NCBI GenBank assembly: GCA_003151665.1
Contig: PLYD01000100.1
Coordinates: 21,006 to 39,936 of the forward strand
Direction: 5' to 3'
Origin: Candidatus Dormiibacterota bacterium
GTDB lineage: Bacteria; Chloroflexota; Dormibacteria; Dormibacterales; Dormibacteraceae
DNA length: 18,931 bases
The notes beneath the pieces were generated by a model. The model was not told the origin of the DNA, ran no database searches, and saw only the letters and a program-made list of their open reading frames with translations. Made by a program: the position numbers and the translations under genes. Shown one piece after another: positions 1 to 6,321 of this stretch; the first letter of the stretch is position 1, and the number at the start of each line of letters is the position of its first letter.

Positions 1-924
1 CGCGATCTGTCCCGGCCCATTCCTCTCCTGAGCGTGTTCATGTCGAAGCAGACTGGCCCCCGCGTCATCTCCTCTGGAGGCGTCGCCGTCCCCCATTACC
101 CGTTCCCTGAGGAGGCCGCGCGCGCCCTGAGTCTCGCCGCCCGCTACGCCGCGTGGCGCGCGATGCCGGAGGAACCGCTTGCCATCCTGGACGGCATCGA
201 CCGCGACCGCGCGACAGCGGTCATCGCCGCGGCTCTGGCCGGCGATCCGGGCTGGTTGGAGCCGGCGGCCGTCATGGACCTACTCTCCTGCTATCGCATC
301 CCCGTGGTCGACACGCGCCTGGCCGGCTCGCCCCGCGAGGCTGGGCGAGAGGCTCGTCGGCTGGGATCGCCGGTCGCGCTCAAGGCGATCGTGCCGGGCT
401 TGTTGCATAAGTCGGACGAAGGTGGCGTCGCGCTCGGCCTCAAAGGCGCCCGCGCCGTCGAGCGCGCCGCCACCGAGATGGCGGCTCGCTTCGAAAAGTC
501 AGGCCGCCACGTTACCGGGTACCAGGTACAGCCGATTGTGCCGGCGGGAGTGGAGATGATCGTGGGGGTGGTTCAAGACCAGCACTTCGGTCCGGTGCTG
601 GCGTGCGGAGCCGGTGGGACCGCGACCGAGCTCCTGAAGGACGTCGCAGTGAGCATCACGCCGATTACCCGAGGCGAGGCGAGCCGAATGGTGCACTCGC
701 TCAAGACGTTCCCGCGGCTCGACGGCTACCGCGGGGCGCCGAAGGCAGACGTGGGGGCTCTCGAAGACGTCCTGCTTCGCGTGAGTGCGCTCGTTGAAGC
801 TCATCCGGAGATAGCCGAGATGGACCTCAACCCGCTGGTGGTACATGAAGCTGGGTCAGTCGTCGTGGACGCGCGGATTCGTGTGGTCCGAGCGGTATCG
901 CGACCGTCCCTGGGCGCTCACTGA
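1..924 (+). CDS. ADP-forming acyl-CoA synthetase, C-terminal ATP-grasp part (5' partial)
   Basis: The reading frame is open from the first base, so the gene begins upstream of the window; the GTG at 34 is only the first start-like codon inside it. The visible part matches the end of the CoA-ligase domain (motif YPFPEEAARAL near the left edge) followed by an ATP-grasp domain with LKAIVPGLLHKSDEGGV and the late EMDLNPLVV signature that binds ATP/Mg. Known family members interconvert acyl-CoA, ADP and phosphate with acid, ATP and CoA, often acetate or propionate. The CoA-binding domain and the phosphohistidine segment lie outside the window, so the acyl specificity cannot be read. A universal stress protein follows 65 bp downstream on the same strand, a common neighbour in energy-stress regulons. 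Family assignment is firm; substrate is not. Confidence 0.9.
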   Translation, partial: RDLSRPIPLLSVFMSKQTGPRVISSGGVAVPHYPFPEEAARALSLAARYAAWRAMPEEPLAILDGIDRDRATAVIAAALAGDPGWLEPAAVMDLLSCYRIPVVDTRLAGSPREAGREARRLGSPVALKAIVPGLLHKSDEGGVALGLKGARAVERAATEMAARFEKSGRHVTGYQVQPIVPAGVEMIVGVVQDQHFGPVLACGAGGTATELLKDVAVSITPITRGEASRMVHSLKTFPRLDGYRGAPKADVGALEDVLLRVSALVEAHPEIAEMDLNPLVVHEAGSVVVDARIRVVRAVSRPSLGAH

Positions 925-989
925 CCGGCCCTCCCCTCCTGGGACCTTCGGCCCTATGGCCGCTGCCCAAATGGTGGAACGCTGGCGTC

Positions 990-1862
990 ATGAACACTAC
1001 AAAAGGTTTCAAGAGAATCCTCCTCGCCACTGACGGCAGCCCAGAGTCCGAGGCAGCGCTGCTGTCGACCATCGCGATCGCACATACCTCGTCGGCCAAG
1101 GTTCGCGTCGCGCACGTCTGGAACCTGGAACTTCGTCACCGCCACGACTCCAGTGACGTCGAGGTCCGGAACGACGCGACGCGGCTGGTCGACACGGCCG
1201 TCGGGCGCCTGCAAGCTGCCGGAGTGCTGGCCGACCGCGAGATCATTCGTGCCGACGTAGACCATGTGGCAGCGGCAATCGCTGCGACCGCCAAGTCTTT
1301 CGAAGCCGATCTCGTCGTGGTCGGTTCGCGCGGTCTTTCGGATTGGCAGTCGATGTTCAAGCACAGCGTGAGCCATCGGCTCCTGTGCGCGGTCGATTGC
1401 CCAGTCCTGATCGTCAGGCACCAGCTCGCCGCCACGGATCACCAGTCGCAGCGGGTAATCCTCGCGATTGCGGGTGGAGATGACATCGCGCCGGCGGCCC
1501 GTGCGGCCATCGCTGCGGCTGCCGCCCCGGGATCCGCCGTTCTCATCGTCCACGTGGCTCAGACCATCGTCGAGCCGCAGGGCTTCGTGTTCGTCGAGAC
1601 TGATGAGGAGACGGGGGCGACCATGTCCGCGGCCATCCAGATGTTCACAGATGCCGGCGTCGCTGTGGAGGGTGTCGTGGCTCACGGACGCCCGGTAGCC
1701 GAGACCGTTGCGGAGACGGCCGAAACCTGGAATGCGGACATCATCGTGATCGGCTCGAGTCGTATGAGTGAAATCGGAAGCCTCGTGTTCGGGTCGGTTT
1801 CTCACCGCCTTTTGAGTACCACTGGGCGCCCGGTCCTGATCGCGGAGCGGATCAGGGCGTGA
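990..1862 (+). CDS. Tandem UspA-domain universal stress protein
   Basis: The 290-residue protein holds two universal stress protein domains in tandem (about 7-142 and 150-288), each starting with a beta-strand followed by an acidic D-containing loop (first: LLATDGSPES). The ATP-binding Usp signature is G-x2-G-x9-G-S. Domain 1 has GSRG, then nine residues, then HS, so the third glycine is histidine. Domain 2 has GSSR, then nine residues, then GS, so the second glycine is arginine. Each half therefore departs from the motif at a different place and nucleotide binding may be weakened. ATG at 990 is chosen because the first beta-strand (FKRILLATD) follows at once; no clear ribosome site precedes it. 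Usp proteins act in the cytoplasm in stress and dormancy. Possibly co-transcribed with the acyl-CoA synthetase. Confidence 0.9.
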   Translation: MNTTKGFKRILLATDGSPESEAALLSTIAIAHTSSAKVRVAHVWNLELRHRHDSSDVEVRNDATRLVDTAVGRLQAAGVLADREIIRADVDHVAAAIAATAKSFEADLVVVGSRGLSDWQSMFKHSVSHRLLCAVDCPVLIVRHQLAATDHQSQRVILAIAGGDDIAPAARAAIAAAAAPGSAVLIVHVAQTIVEPQGFVFVETDEETGATMSAAIQMFTDAGVAVEGVVAHGRPVAETVAETAETWNADIIVIGSSRMSEIGSLVFGSVSHRLLSTTGRPVLIAERIRA

Positions 1863-1960
1863 CCAAGCTGGTCGAGCCCTCGGCCGTGGATGGCGACGTC
1901 TATGCAACCGATGCGTGGGTGTCCATCCGCTGGGAGCGCGATTACGCCTTGAATGACTGA
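1859..1960 (+). CDS. Possible 33-residue small ORF coupled to the stress protein
   Basis: A GTG overlaps the TGA stop of the stress protein gene (GTGA arrangement) and opens a 33-codon frame ending in TGA at 1958-1960. The predicted peptide is acidic and contains DVYATDAWVSIRWERDYAL. I do not recognise it. The GTGA overlap is typical of translational coupling, but the frame is short enough to be chance in GC-rich DNA. It could also be the remnant of a longer gene. It lies in the convergent gap before the VIT-family gene. Confidence 0.2.
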   Translation: MTKLVEPSAVDGDVYATDAWVSIRWERDYALND

Positions 1961-1967
1961 ATATCTG

Positions 1968-2696
1968 CTATAGGCCGATCCCGCCGACCAGGCGACCAAC
2001 CGCCGCAGTGACCGCCATTGCCAATCCGCCGCCAACGCAGACTCGTACCGCCGCGCGCAGTATCGGCGCGCCGCCGGCACGCGCCCCTGCGATGCCAAGC
2101 GCCACCAGAGCAAGGAGAGCGCTCGCCACAACAGCCGCTGTTCGAGCTCCGCTCGGGACCAGCAGGAAAGCGACTATCGGCAACACAGCTCCTGCGGTGA
2201 AGCTCATCGCCGAGTAGAGCGCCGCCTGGACTGGACGAGCCGGGATCGCAGCCATGCCGAGCTCGTCACGGGCATGCGCCCCCAGCGCATCAGAAGCGGT
2301 GAGCGCTTCGGCGACCTTGTCGGCCAGCTCGATCGGCAGCCCGCGTTGGACATAGATCGCAGCCAGCTCCTGCTTTTCGGCCTTTGGATGCGTCTTCAGT
2401 TCTCCGCGCTCCTGCTCGAGATCGGCCCGCTCGACATCTCGTTGCGAGCTGACAGACACGTATTCACCGGCGGCCATCGCCATCGCTCCAGCTACCAAGG
2501 CAGCTATGGCGGCCGTGAGCACGAAACTCGTCGAGGCTCCGGCTGCAATCACGCCGATGGCGACGCTCGCGACTGAAACAATTCCATCGTTGGCGCCGAG
2601 CACGGCGGCTCTCAACCATCCGGCGCGCTGCCCTCGGTGACGGACTCTGGCGACGGTACCCACCGGATGCAGTCTATCGACGGGCGCGCCGGCCAA
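1968..2696 (-). CDS. VIT1/CCC1-family iron/manganese transporter
   Basis: The protein of about 242 residues matches the VIT (vacuolar iron transporter/CCC1) family, integral membrane proteins moving Fe2+ or Mn2+ out of the cytoplasm. The family hallmark GWLRAAVLGANDGIVS is near the N terminus, followed by TM1-2, the AAGEYVSVSSQRD motif at the end of TM2, a charged cytoplasmic helical region rich in Glu (about 85-130) that carries metal ligands in this family, and three further hydrophobic segments. Start is uncertain: TTG at 2696 lies 3 bp past the stop of the Fur-family gene, while GTG at 2663 would begin nearer the conserved region. Neither has a good ribosome site. It is probably co-transcribed with the regulator, so a metal sensor and a metal sink or exporter share one message. 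Substrate (Fe, Mn or other) is inferred only. Confidence 0.87.
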   Translation of the reverse strand: MAGAPVDRLHPVGTVARVRHRGQRAGWLRAAVLGANDGIVSVASVAIGVIAAGASTSFVLTAAIAALVAGAMAMAAGEYVSVSSQRDVERADLEQERGELKTHPKAEKQELAAIYVQRGLPIELADKVAEALTASDALGAHARDELGMAAIPARPVQAALYSAMSFTAGAVLPIVAFLLVPSGARTAAVVASALLALVALGIAGARAGGAPILRAAVRVCVGGGLAMAVTAAVGRLVGGIGL

Positions 2697-2699
2697 CGC

Positions 2700-3092
2700 T
2701 TAGCTGTGCGCGGTCGCCAAGCAGTCCGGGCAGATGCCGCTGAACAGCAGTTGGTGGCTCGTGATGGTAAAGCCGGTGTCGCTCTCAACGGCTGAGGTCG
2801 CGTTCTCCAGGATGCAGCCTGGAACCCCGACGACGCGGCCGCAGGAATCGCACCTGATGTGCTCGTGGTGGTCTTCACGAAGCTCAAAGTGGGCCTTGCC
2901 GTCCCCCAGGTCGAGCCTGTCGACCAGGCCTTCTCGCTGCATCCCCGCTACCGCCCGGAAGACGCTCGAGTAGTCGGCGCCGCCAAGCGAGGCGCTAACG
3001 ACTTGCTGGAGCTCGTCGATCGACCAGACATGCCGGCCGGGGGTGGAGAACAGAAGTCGGACCTCATCTCGGACCGGGCTTGGAGGGGCCAT
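2700..3092 (-). CDS. Fur-family metalloregulator (Zur/Mur/Fur type)
   Basis: From ATG 3092 the product is 130 residues, normal for a Fur-family repressor. An N-terminal winged helix (about 5-65, recognition region YSSVFRAVAGMQREGLV) is followed by the dimerisation domain with the metal-sensing HHEH cluster (75-78) and two CxxC pairs (C81/C84 and C121/C124) forming the structural zinc site. A longer open frame to 3284 exists, but it would run antisense through the divergent promoter and the binding-protein gene, so ATG 3092 is preferred. The gene is divergent from a Zn/Mn-type ABC importer, and the 61-bp gap holds a periodic palindrome array that is its likely operator. This context favours a zinc or manganese sensor over a global iron regulator. 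The metal cannot be decided from sequence alone. Confidence 0.9.
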   Translation of the reverse strand: MAPPSPVRDEVRLLFSTPGRHVWSIDELQQVVSASLGGADYSSVFRAVAGMQREGLVDRLDLGDGKAHFELREDHHEHIRCDSCGRVVGVPGCILENATSAVESDTGFTITSHQLLFSGICPDCLATAHS

Positions 3093-3107
3093 TTCGTTAA
3101 CTCTAGC

Positions 3108-3154
3108 AAGTGCAACGACATTGCGCAAATAGGTTGTGCAATACTCTTGCGCAA
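3108..3154. promoter_or_regulatory. Operator array: TTGYGCAA palindromes at 13-bp pitch
   Basis: TTGCGCAA occurs at 3121-3128, TTGTGCAA at 3134-3141 and TTGCGCAA at 3147-3154, each start exactly 13 bp after the previous one. A degenerate fourth unit, AAGTGCAA, falls in phase at 3108-3115. Each exact 8-mer is itself a palindrome, and each adjacent pair forms a larger imperfect palindrome of the type TGCGCAA-N5-TTGTGCA. The array fills the gap between the divergent Fur-family regulator (ATG 3092) and the ABC binding protein (ATG 3154); the last unit touches the importer start codon. Inference: multiple regulator dimers bind here and control both directions. Confidence 0.7.
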
Positions 3155-4041
3155 TGCTGATCAAGGGGTTCGCCGCAGCGGCTGTGGTCGTGGCGCTGGC
3201 CGGCACTGCCTGCGGAACCGGCGCCGTGGGGGCGACCCCTGGAGTGCTCAACGTCGTCGCCGGCGAGAACTTCTGGGGCAACATCGCCGCCCAGCTGGGA
3301 GGTTCAAGGGTATCTGTTCACAGCGTGGTCACCGACCCCAACGCGGACCCACACGAGTACGAGAGCAGCACCCAGGACGCTCGGGCCTTTGCCGATGCCG
3401 GCCTCGTCATCTTGAACGGCGCAGGCTACGACGATTGGGGCCAGAAGCTTCTTGACGCCAACTCGAGCAGCCACCGTACAGTGCTCAACATCGCCCAGCT
3501 GCTGGGCCGAAAGCCCGGGGACAACCCTCACTTCTGGTACAACCCGAGCTACGTGCTGACCGTCGCGGAAAAGATAACGGCCGAGTACAAGACGATCGAT
3601 CCGGGCGGCGCTTCCTTCTTCGACCAGCAACACGTCGCGTTCACGAGCGCGCTGAAGCCGTACACGGATCGGATCGCAGACATCAAAAGCAAGTACGCAG
3701 GGACGCCTATCGGGTCGACCGAAAGCATCTTTGTCTACATGGCCGCAGCGCTCGGCCTCGACCTGATCACGCCCCCCGAGTTCATGGATGCGGTGGCCCA
3801 AGGCACCGACCCGCCGGCGTCGGCGGTCGCCACAGTCCACGACCAGGTCGCGGGCAAGCAGATCAAGGTGCTCGTTTACAACATCCAGTCGTCGAGTGCG
3901 TTGACCACGAACCTCAAGCAATTGGCGCAGCAACAAGGGATCCAGCTGGTCGGCGTCACCGAGACTCTGCAGCCGGTCGGTGCGACCTTCCAGGCCTGGC
4001 AAACGGGGTGGCTGACCGCGCTCGAGGCGGCGCTTGCGTAG
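3154..4041 (+). CDS. Zn/Mn-type ABC transporter substrate-binding lipoprotein (cluster A-I)
   Basis: From ATG 3154 the product is 295 residues. It starts with a lipoprotein signal peptide: positive charge at K4, hydrophobic core to about 16, then a lipobox ending in Cys20 (LAGTAC). The rest is the ZnuA/TroA/PsaA fold. Likely metal ligands are H67 (DPHEYE), H126 (NPHFWYN), E190 (STESIF) and E270 (GVTETL). Glutamate at the third position resembles manganese binders such as PsaA; the zinc type uses histidine there. The usual fourth Asp appears to be Glu. The acidic His-rich loop of many zinc binders is absent. An in-frame GTG at 3136 lies inside the operator array and would disturb the signal peptide, so ATG is preferred. 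First gene of a three-gene importer operon, divergent from the Fur-family regulator. Confidence 0.9.
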   Translation: MLIKGFAAAAVVVALAGTACGTGAVGATPGVLNVVAGENFWGNIAAQLGGSRVSVHSVVTDPNADPHEYESSTQDARAFADAGLVILNGAGYDDWGQKLLDANSSSHRTVLNIAQLLGRKPGDNPHFWYNPSYVLTVAEKITAEYKTIDPGGASFFDQQHVAFTSALKPYTDRIADIKSKYAGTPIGSTESIFVYMAAALGLDLITPPEFMDAVAQGTDPPASAVATVHDQVAGKQIKVLVYNIQSSSALTTNLKQLAQQQGIQLVGVTETLQPVGATFQAWQTGWLTALEAALA

Positions 4042-4044
4042 ACG

Positions 4045-4845
4045 TTGAACGATCGAGGCGCGGCAATCGTGGCGAACGGGCTCGCAGCTGGATACGGATC
4101 GACCGCGATCTGGTCTCAGGCGAGCTTTTCGATCCCGGCGGGATCCTTTACGGCCATCCTCGGTCCAAACGGTGGCGGCAAGTCGACGTTGATCAAGCTG
4201 ATCCTCGGCCTGCTCCATCCGATCGCCGGCAAGCTCGAGGTGCTGGGCGAACCACCAACGCGCGGCAACCCGCGCATCGGCTACGTTCCGCAGGGTTCGG
4301 CCTTCGATCCCGAGCTCTCCATTCGCGGGCGTGACTTCGTCGGGCTCGGCGTCGACGGCCACAAATGGGGAATGAGGTTGACCGGTCGTCCGCAAATCGC
4401 ATCGGCGACCGACGAATCGATTCGCGCGGTCGGCGCCGAAGCCTATGCGGACCGGCAGCTTGGTCGATTGTCGGGTGGGGAGCAGCAGAGGCTCCTCCTT
4501 GCGCAGGCGTTGGTGGGTCAACCCAGCCTGCTGTTGATGGACGAGCCTTTGTCGCATCTCGACGTCCGCAACCAGGGCGCGATAGTGCAGTTGATCAGCG
4601 AGATCGCGCGGCAGCGAAATCTGACCGTGCTGCTCATCGCTCACGATGTGAACCCGCTGCTGTCGCACATCGACCATGTGCTCTACATCGCACAGGGCAA
4701 GCTCGCGATGGGGAAGCCTGCCGACATCATCACTTCGGAAACCTTGTCGGCGATCTATTCAGCGCCAGTGGAAGTCCTGCGCGATAGGCTCGGCCGGGTT
4801 TTCGTGGTCGGCCTGGAAGAGGAGGTCAGCCACCCTCATGGTTGA
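4045..4845 (+). CDS. Metal ABC transporter ATP-binding protein
   Basis: The 266-residue ATPase energises the metal importer. All ABC motifs are present: Walker A GPNGGGKST (40-48), Q-loop Gln83, signature LSGGE (142-146), Walker B LLLMDEP (162-168) with catalytic Glu167, and H-loop His200. The tail (from about 225) resembles the regulatory tail of ZnuC/MntB-type subunits. TTG 4045 begins 3 bp after the binding-protein stop; GTG 4069 is an alternative start with a GAGG about 10 bp before it, and would still keep the first beta-strand. The 3' end overlaps the permease gene by 8 bp. This order and spacing indicate one operon. Confidence 0.93.
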   Translation: MNDRGAAIVANGLAAGYGSTAIWSQASFSIPAGSFTAILGPNGGGKSTLIKLILGLLHPIAGKLEVLGEPPTRGNPRIGYVPQGSAFDPELSIRGRDFVGLGVDGHKWGMRLTGRPQIASATDESIRAVGAEAYADRQLGRLSGGEQQRLLLAQALVGQPSLLLMDEPLSHLDVRNQGAIVQLISEIARQRNLTVLLIAHDVNPLLSHIDHVLYIAQGKLAMGKPADIITSETLSAIYSAPVEVLRDRLGRVFVVGLEEEVSHPHG

Positions 4846-5737
4846 GCTGATACCGATGTCCGTGGCGACAGCAGCGACGGATCTCAGCTGGAATCCCCTC
4901 GATGACCTGGCTTTGCTCTTCCACTACGAGTTCATGGTCCACGCATTCGAGGCGGGCACTGTGGTGGCAATAGTGGCCGGCGCCATCGGTTATTTCGTCG
5001 TGCTGCGCGGCTCGGCGTTTGCGGCGCACGCGCTTTCACACATCGGCTTTGCGGGTGCGACCGGCGCTGTGGTGTTTGCACTCAGCCCGATCGTCGGCCT
5101 GCTGGCTTTCACGCTCGGCGCCGGGATCGCGATCGGAGCTTTGGGGAACCGCCTGCGCGGGCGCGATGTGACCATCGGGATCGTTCTCGCGTGGGCGCTC
5201 GGTCTCGGCGTGCTGTTCATATCGCTTTATCGCGGCTACGCCACCGAGGCGTATGCGCTTCTTTTTGGCCAGATCCTCGGCATCAGCACTTCGGATGTGA
5301 TCGCCACCCTCGCGGCCGGGGTGGTGACGATCGTTGCGCTGGTGGTCGTCTACCGCCCGCTGCTGTTCTCATCGGTCGACGAAGATCTGGCCAGCGCCAA
5401 GGGAGTGCCGGTAACCCTTCTCTCGATCGTCTTCATGGCGATCCTGGCGGTGGCGGTGAGCGAGGCCGTGCAGGTGGTCGGCGTGCTGCTGATCTTCGCT
5501 CTCATCGTCACGCCGGCGGCGATCGCCGTGCGGTTCTCGAGCCGGCCGCCGATCGCGATAGGAATTGGAATCCTGCTGGCGCTCGCATTCACCTGGTTCG
5601 GGTTGGCGATCGCTTTCTTCTCGCCGCACCCTGTCAGCTTCTTCATAACGACCCTGGCCTTCGCCACGTACCTGGCGGTCAGGCTTGCGGAAGCGCTGCG
5701 GCTGCGCTTGCACGCCAAGCGCCTAGCGAACTCCTAA
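4838..5737 (+). CDS. Metal ABC transporter permease (ABC-3 family)
   Basis: From ATG 4838 the product is 299 residues with about eight hydrophobic helices, typical of the ZnuB/TroC/PsaC permease family. Recognisable parts are LRGSAFAAHALSHIGFAG near residue 50, where the family has its conserved coupling segment, and VGVLLIFALIVTPAAIA in the second half. The start is supported by GGAGGT at 4821-4826, 11 bp upstream, and by the 8-bp overlap with the ATPase gene, implying translational coupling. An in-frame upstream extension exists but would run inside the ATPase gene in another frame. Imports Zn2+ or Mn2+ with the two preceding gene products; no outer-membrane component is nearby. Confidence 0.93.
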   Translation: MVELIPMSVATAATDLSWNPLDDLALLFHYEFMVHAFEAGTVVAIVAGAIGYFVVLRGSAFAAHALSHIGFAGATGAVVFALSPIVGLLAFTLGAGIAIGALGNRLRGRDVTIGIVLAWALGLGVLFISLYRGYATEAYALLFGQILGISTSDVIATLAAGVVTIVALVVVYRPLLFSSVDEDLASAKGVPVTLLSIVFMAILAVAVSEAVQVVGVLLIFALIVTPAAIAVRFSSRPPIAIGIGILLALAFTWFGLAIAFFSPHPVSFFITTLAFATYLAVRLAEALRLRLHAKRLANS

Positions 5738-5807
5738 GGCGGCACTGCCGCGATCTCGCCATCAGGGGTGATGCCCAGTCGCCAACCCTCTTCATGCACC
5801 TTGCGGC

Positions 5808-5939
5808 GGCCTCCATCTCTCGGAGTCGTCGGTCGAGAAGTACGTGAACACGATCTTCTCCAAGCTCGGTTTGTCTGAGGAACGCCTGCTCAGCCGGCGT
5901 GTCGCCGCAGTCCTAACGTATCTGAGGGCGGCAACGTAA
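5808..5939 (+). pseudogene. Remnant of a LuxR/NarL-type response regulator HTH domain
   Basis: There is no start codon in frame close by, but 5811-5936 encodes LHLSESSVEKYVNTIFSKLG, then LSEERLLSRRVAAVLTYL and a TAA at 5937-5939. This is the recognition-helix half of a LuxR/NarL DNA-binding domain, where members typically read VEKHVTNIFSKLGL followed by RRVLAVLAYL. The receiver domain and the first HTH helices are missing; further upstream in frame the protein no longer resembles the family and a TGA occurs at 5769. It is therefore a 3' fragment of a former response regulator gene. It sits immediately after the metal permease gene. Confidence 0.75.
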
Positions 5940-5953
5940 AAGAGAAAGTACTC

Positions 5954-6247
5954 TCATTCGCCCAGGTGGGACACCACCTTTCCAACGCTCGAGTGTTCGA
6001 GCTTCACATCCAGAGCGGTGAGGTGGGTGCCCACCCACTCGCCGCTTTTCTGGACGACCTTCTCCAGGGTGTCCTCATCTAGACAAGCGGTCATTGAGAT
6101 GAGCTCGTTCTCGTCAGTCGCGACCAGGTGGTAGCTGAGGAACCCAGGCTCCTTGCGCAGGTGGTCGGTCCAGCCTTCGTCGACTATTTGAATCACTTCG
6201 TCGCGCTGCCCTTCGCCGATCCGGTATCGCCTGATGCTCATGAACAT
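5954..6247 (-). CDS. Small dimeric alpha/beta-barrel protein (ABM-like)
   Basis: The 97-residue protein starts MFMSIRRYRIG, then has a helix (DEVIQIVDEG), an EPGFLSYHLVATDENELISMTACLDE stretch and a final helix (EWVGTHLTAL). This pattern of short strands and helices is that of the dimeric alpha-beta barrel superfamily, which includes antibiotic biosynthesis monooxygenase (ABM) domains. Catalytic activity cannot be claimed. ATG 6247 is supported by GAGGAG about 8 bp upstream. It lies 74 bp downstream of the MFS exporter gene on the same strand, and that exporter also carries a barrel-like C-terminal domain, so the two may act together or share an operon. Confidence 0.65.
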   Translation of the reverse strand: MFMSIRRYRIGEGQRDEVIQIVDEGWTDHLRKEPGFLSYHLVATDENELISMTACLDEDTLEKVVQKSGEWVGTHLTALDVKLEHSSVGKVVSHLGE

Positions 6248-6321
6248 TCGCGCTTCTCCTCTTTCTGCCGGCCGATTGTTTTGTCCATCGAAAGTTTGCG
6301 CCTACTTCAAGGCGCGGTGCC

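Noticed and set aside
3304..4677. Long open frame (457 codons) on the minus strand across the binding-protein and ATPase genes
   Set aside because: Low-complexity, Arg/Asp-rich translation with no domain, lying antisense to two well supported genes; a by-product of GC-rich codon use.
5739..5751. GCGGCACTGCCGC hairpin just after the metal permease stop
   Set aside because: Stem is short and no T run follows, so I do not call it an intrinsic terminator.
5938..5955. GAGA/TCTC mini-stem followed by TTTT on the minus strand, after the small barrel gene
   Set aside because: A 4-bp A/G-rich stem is too weak to call a terminator.
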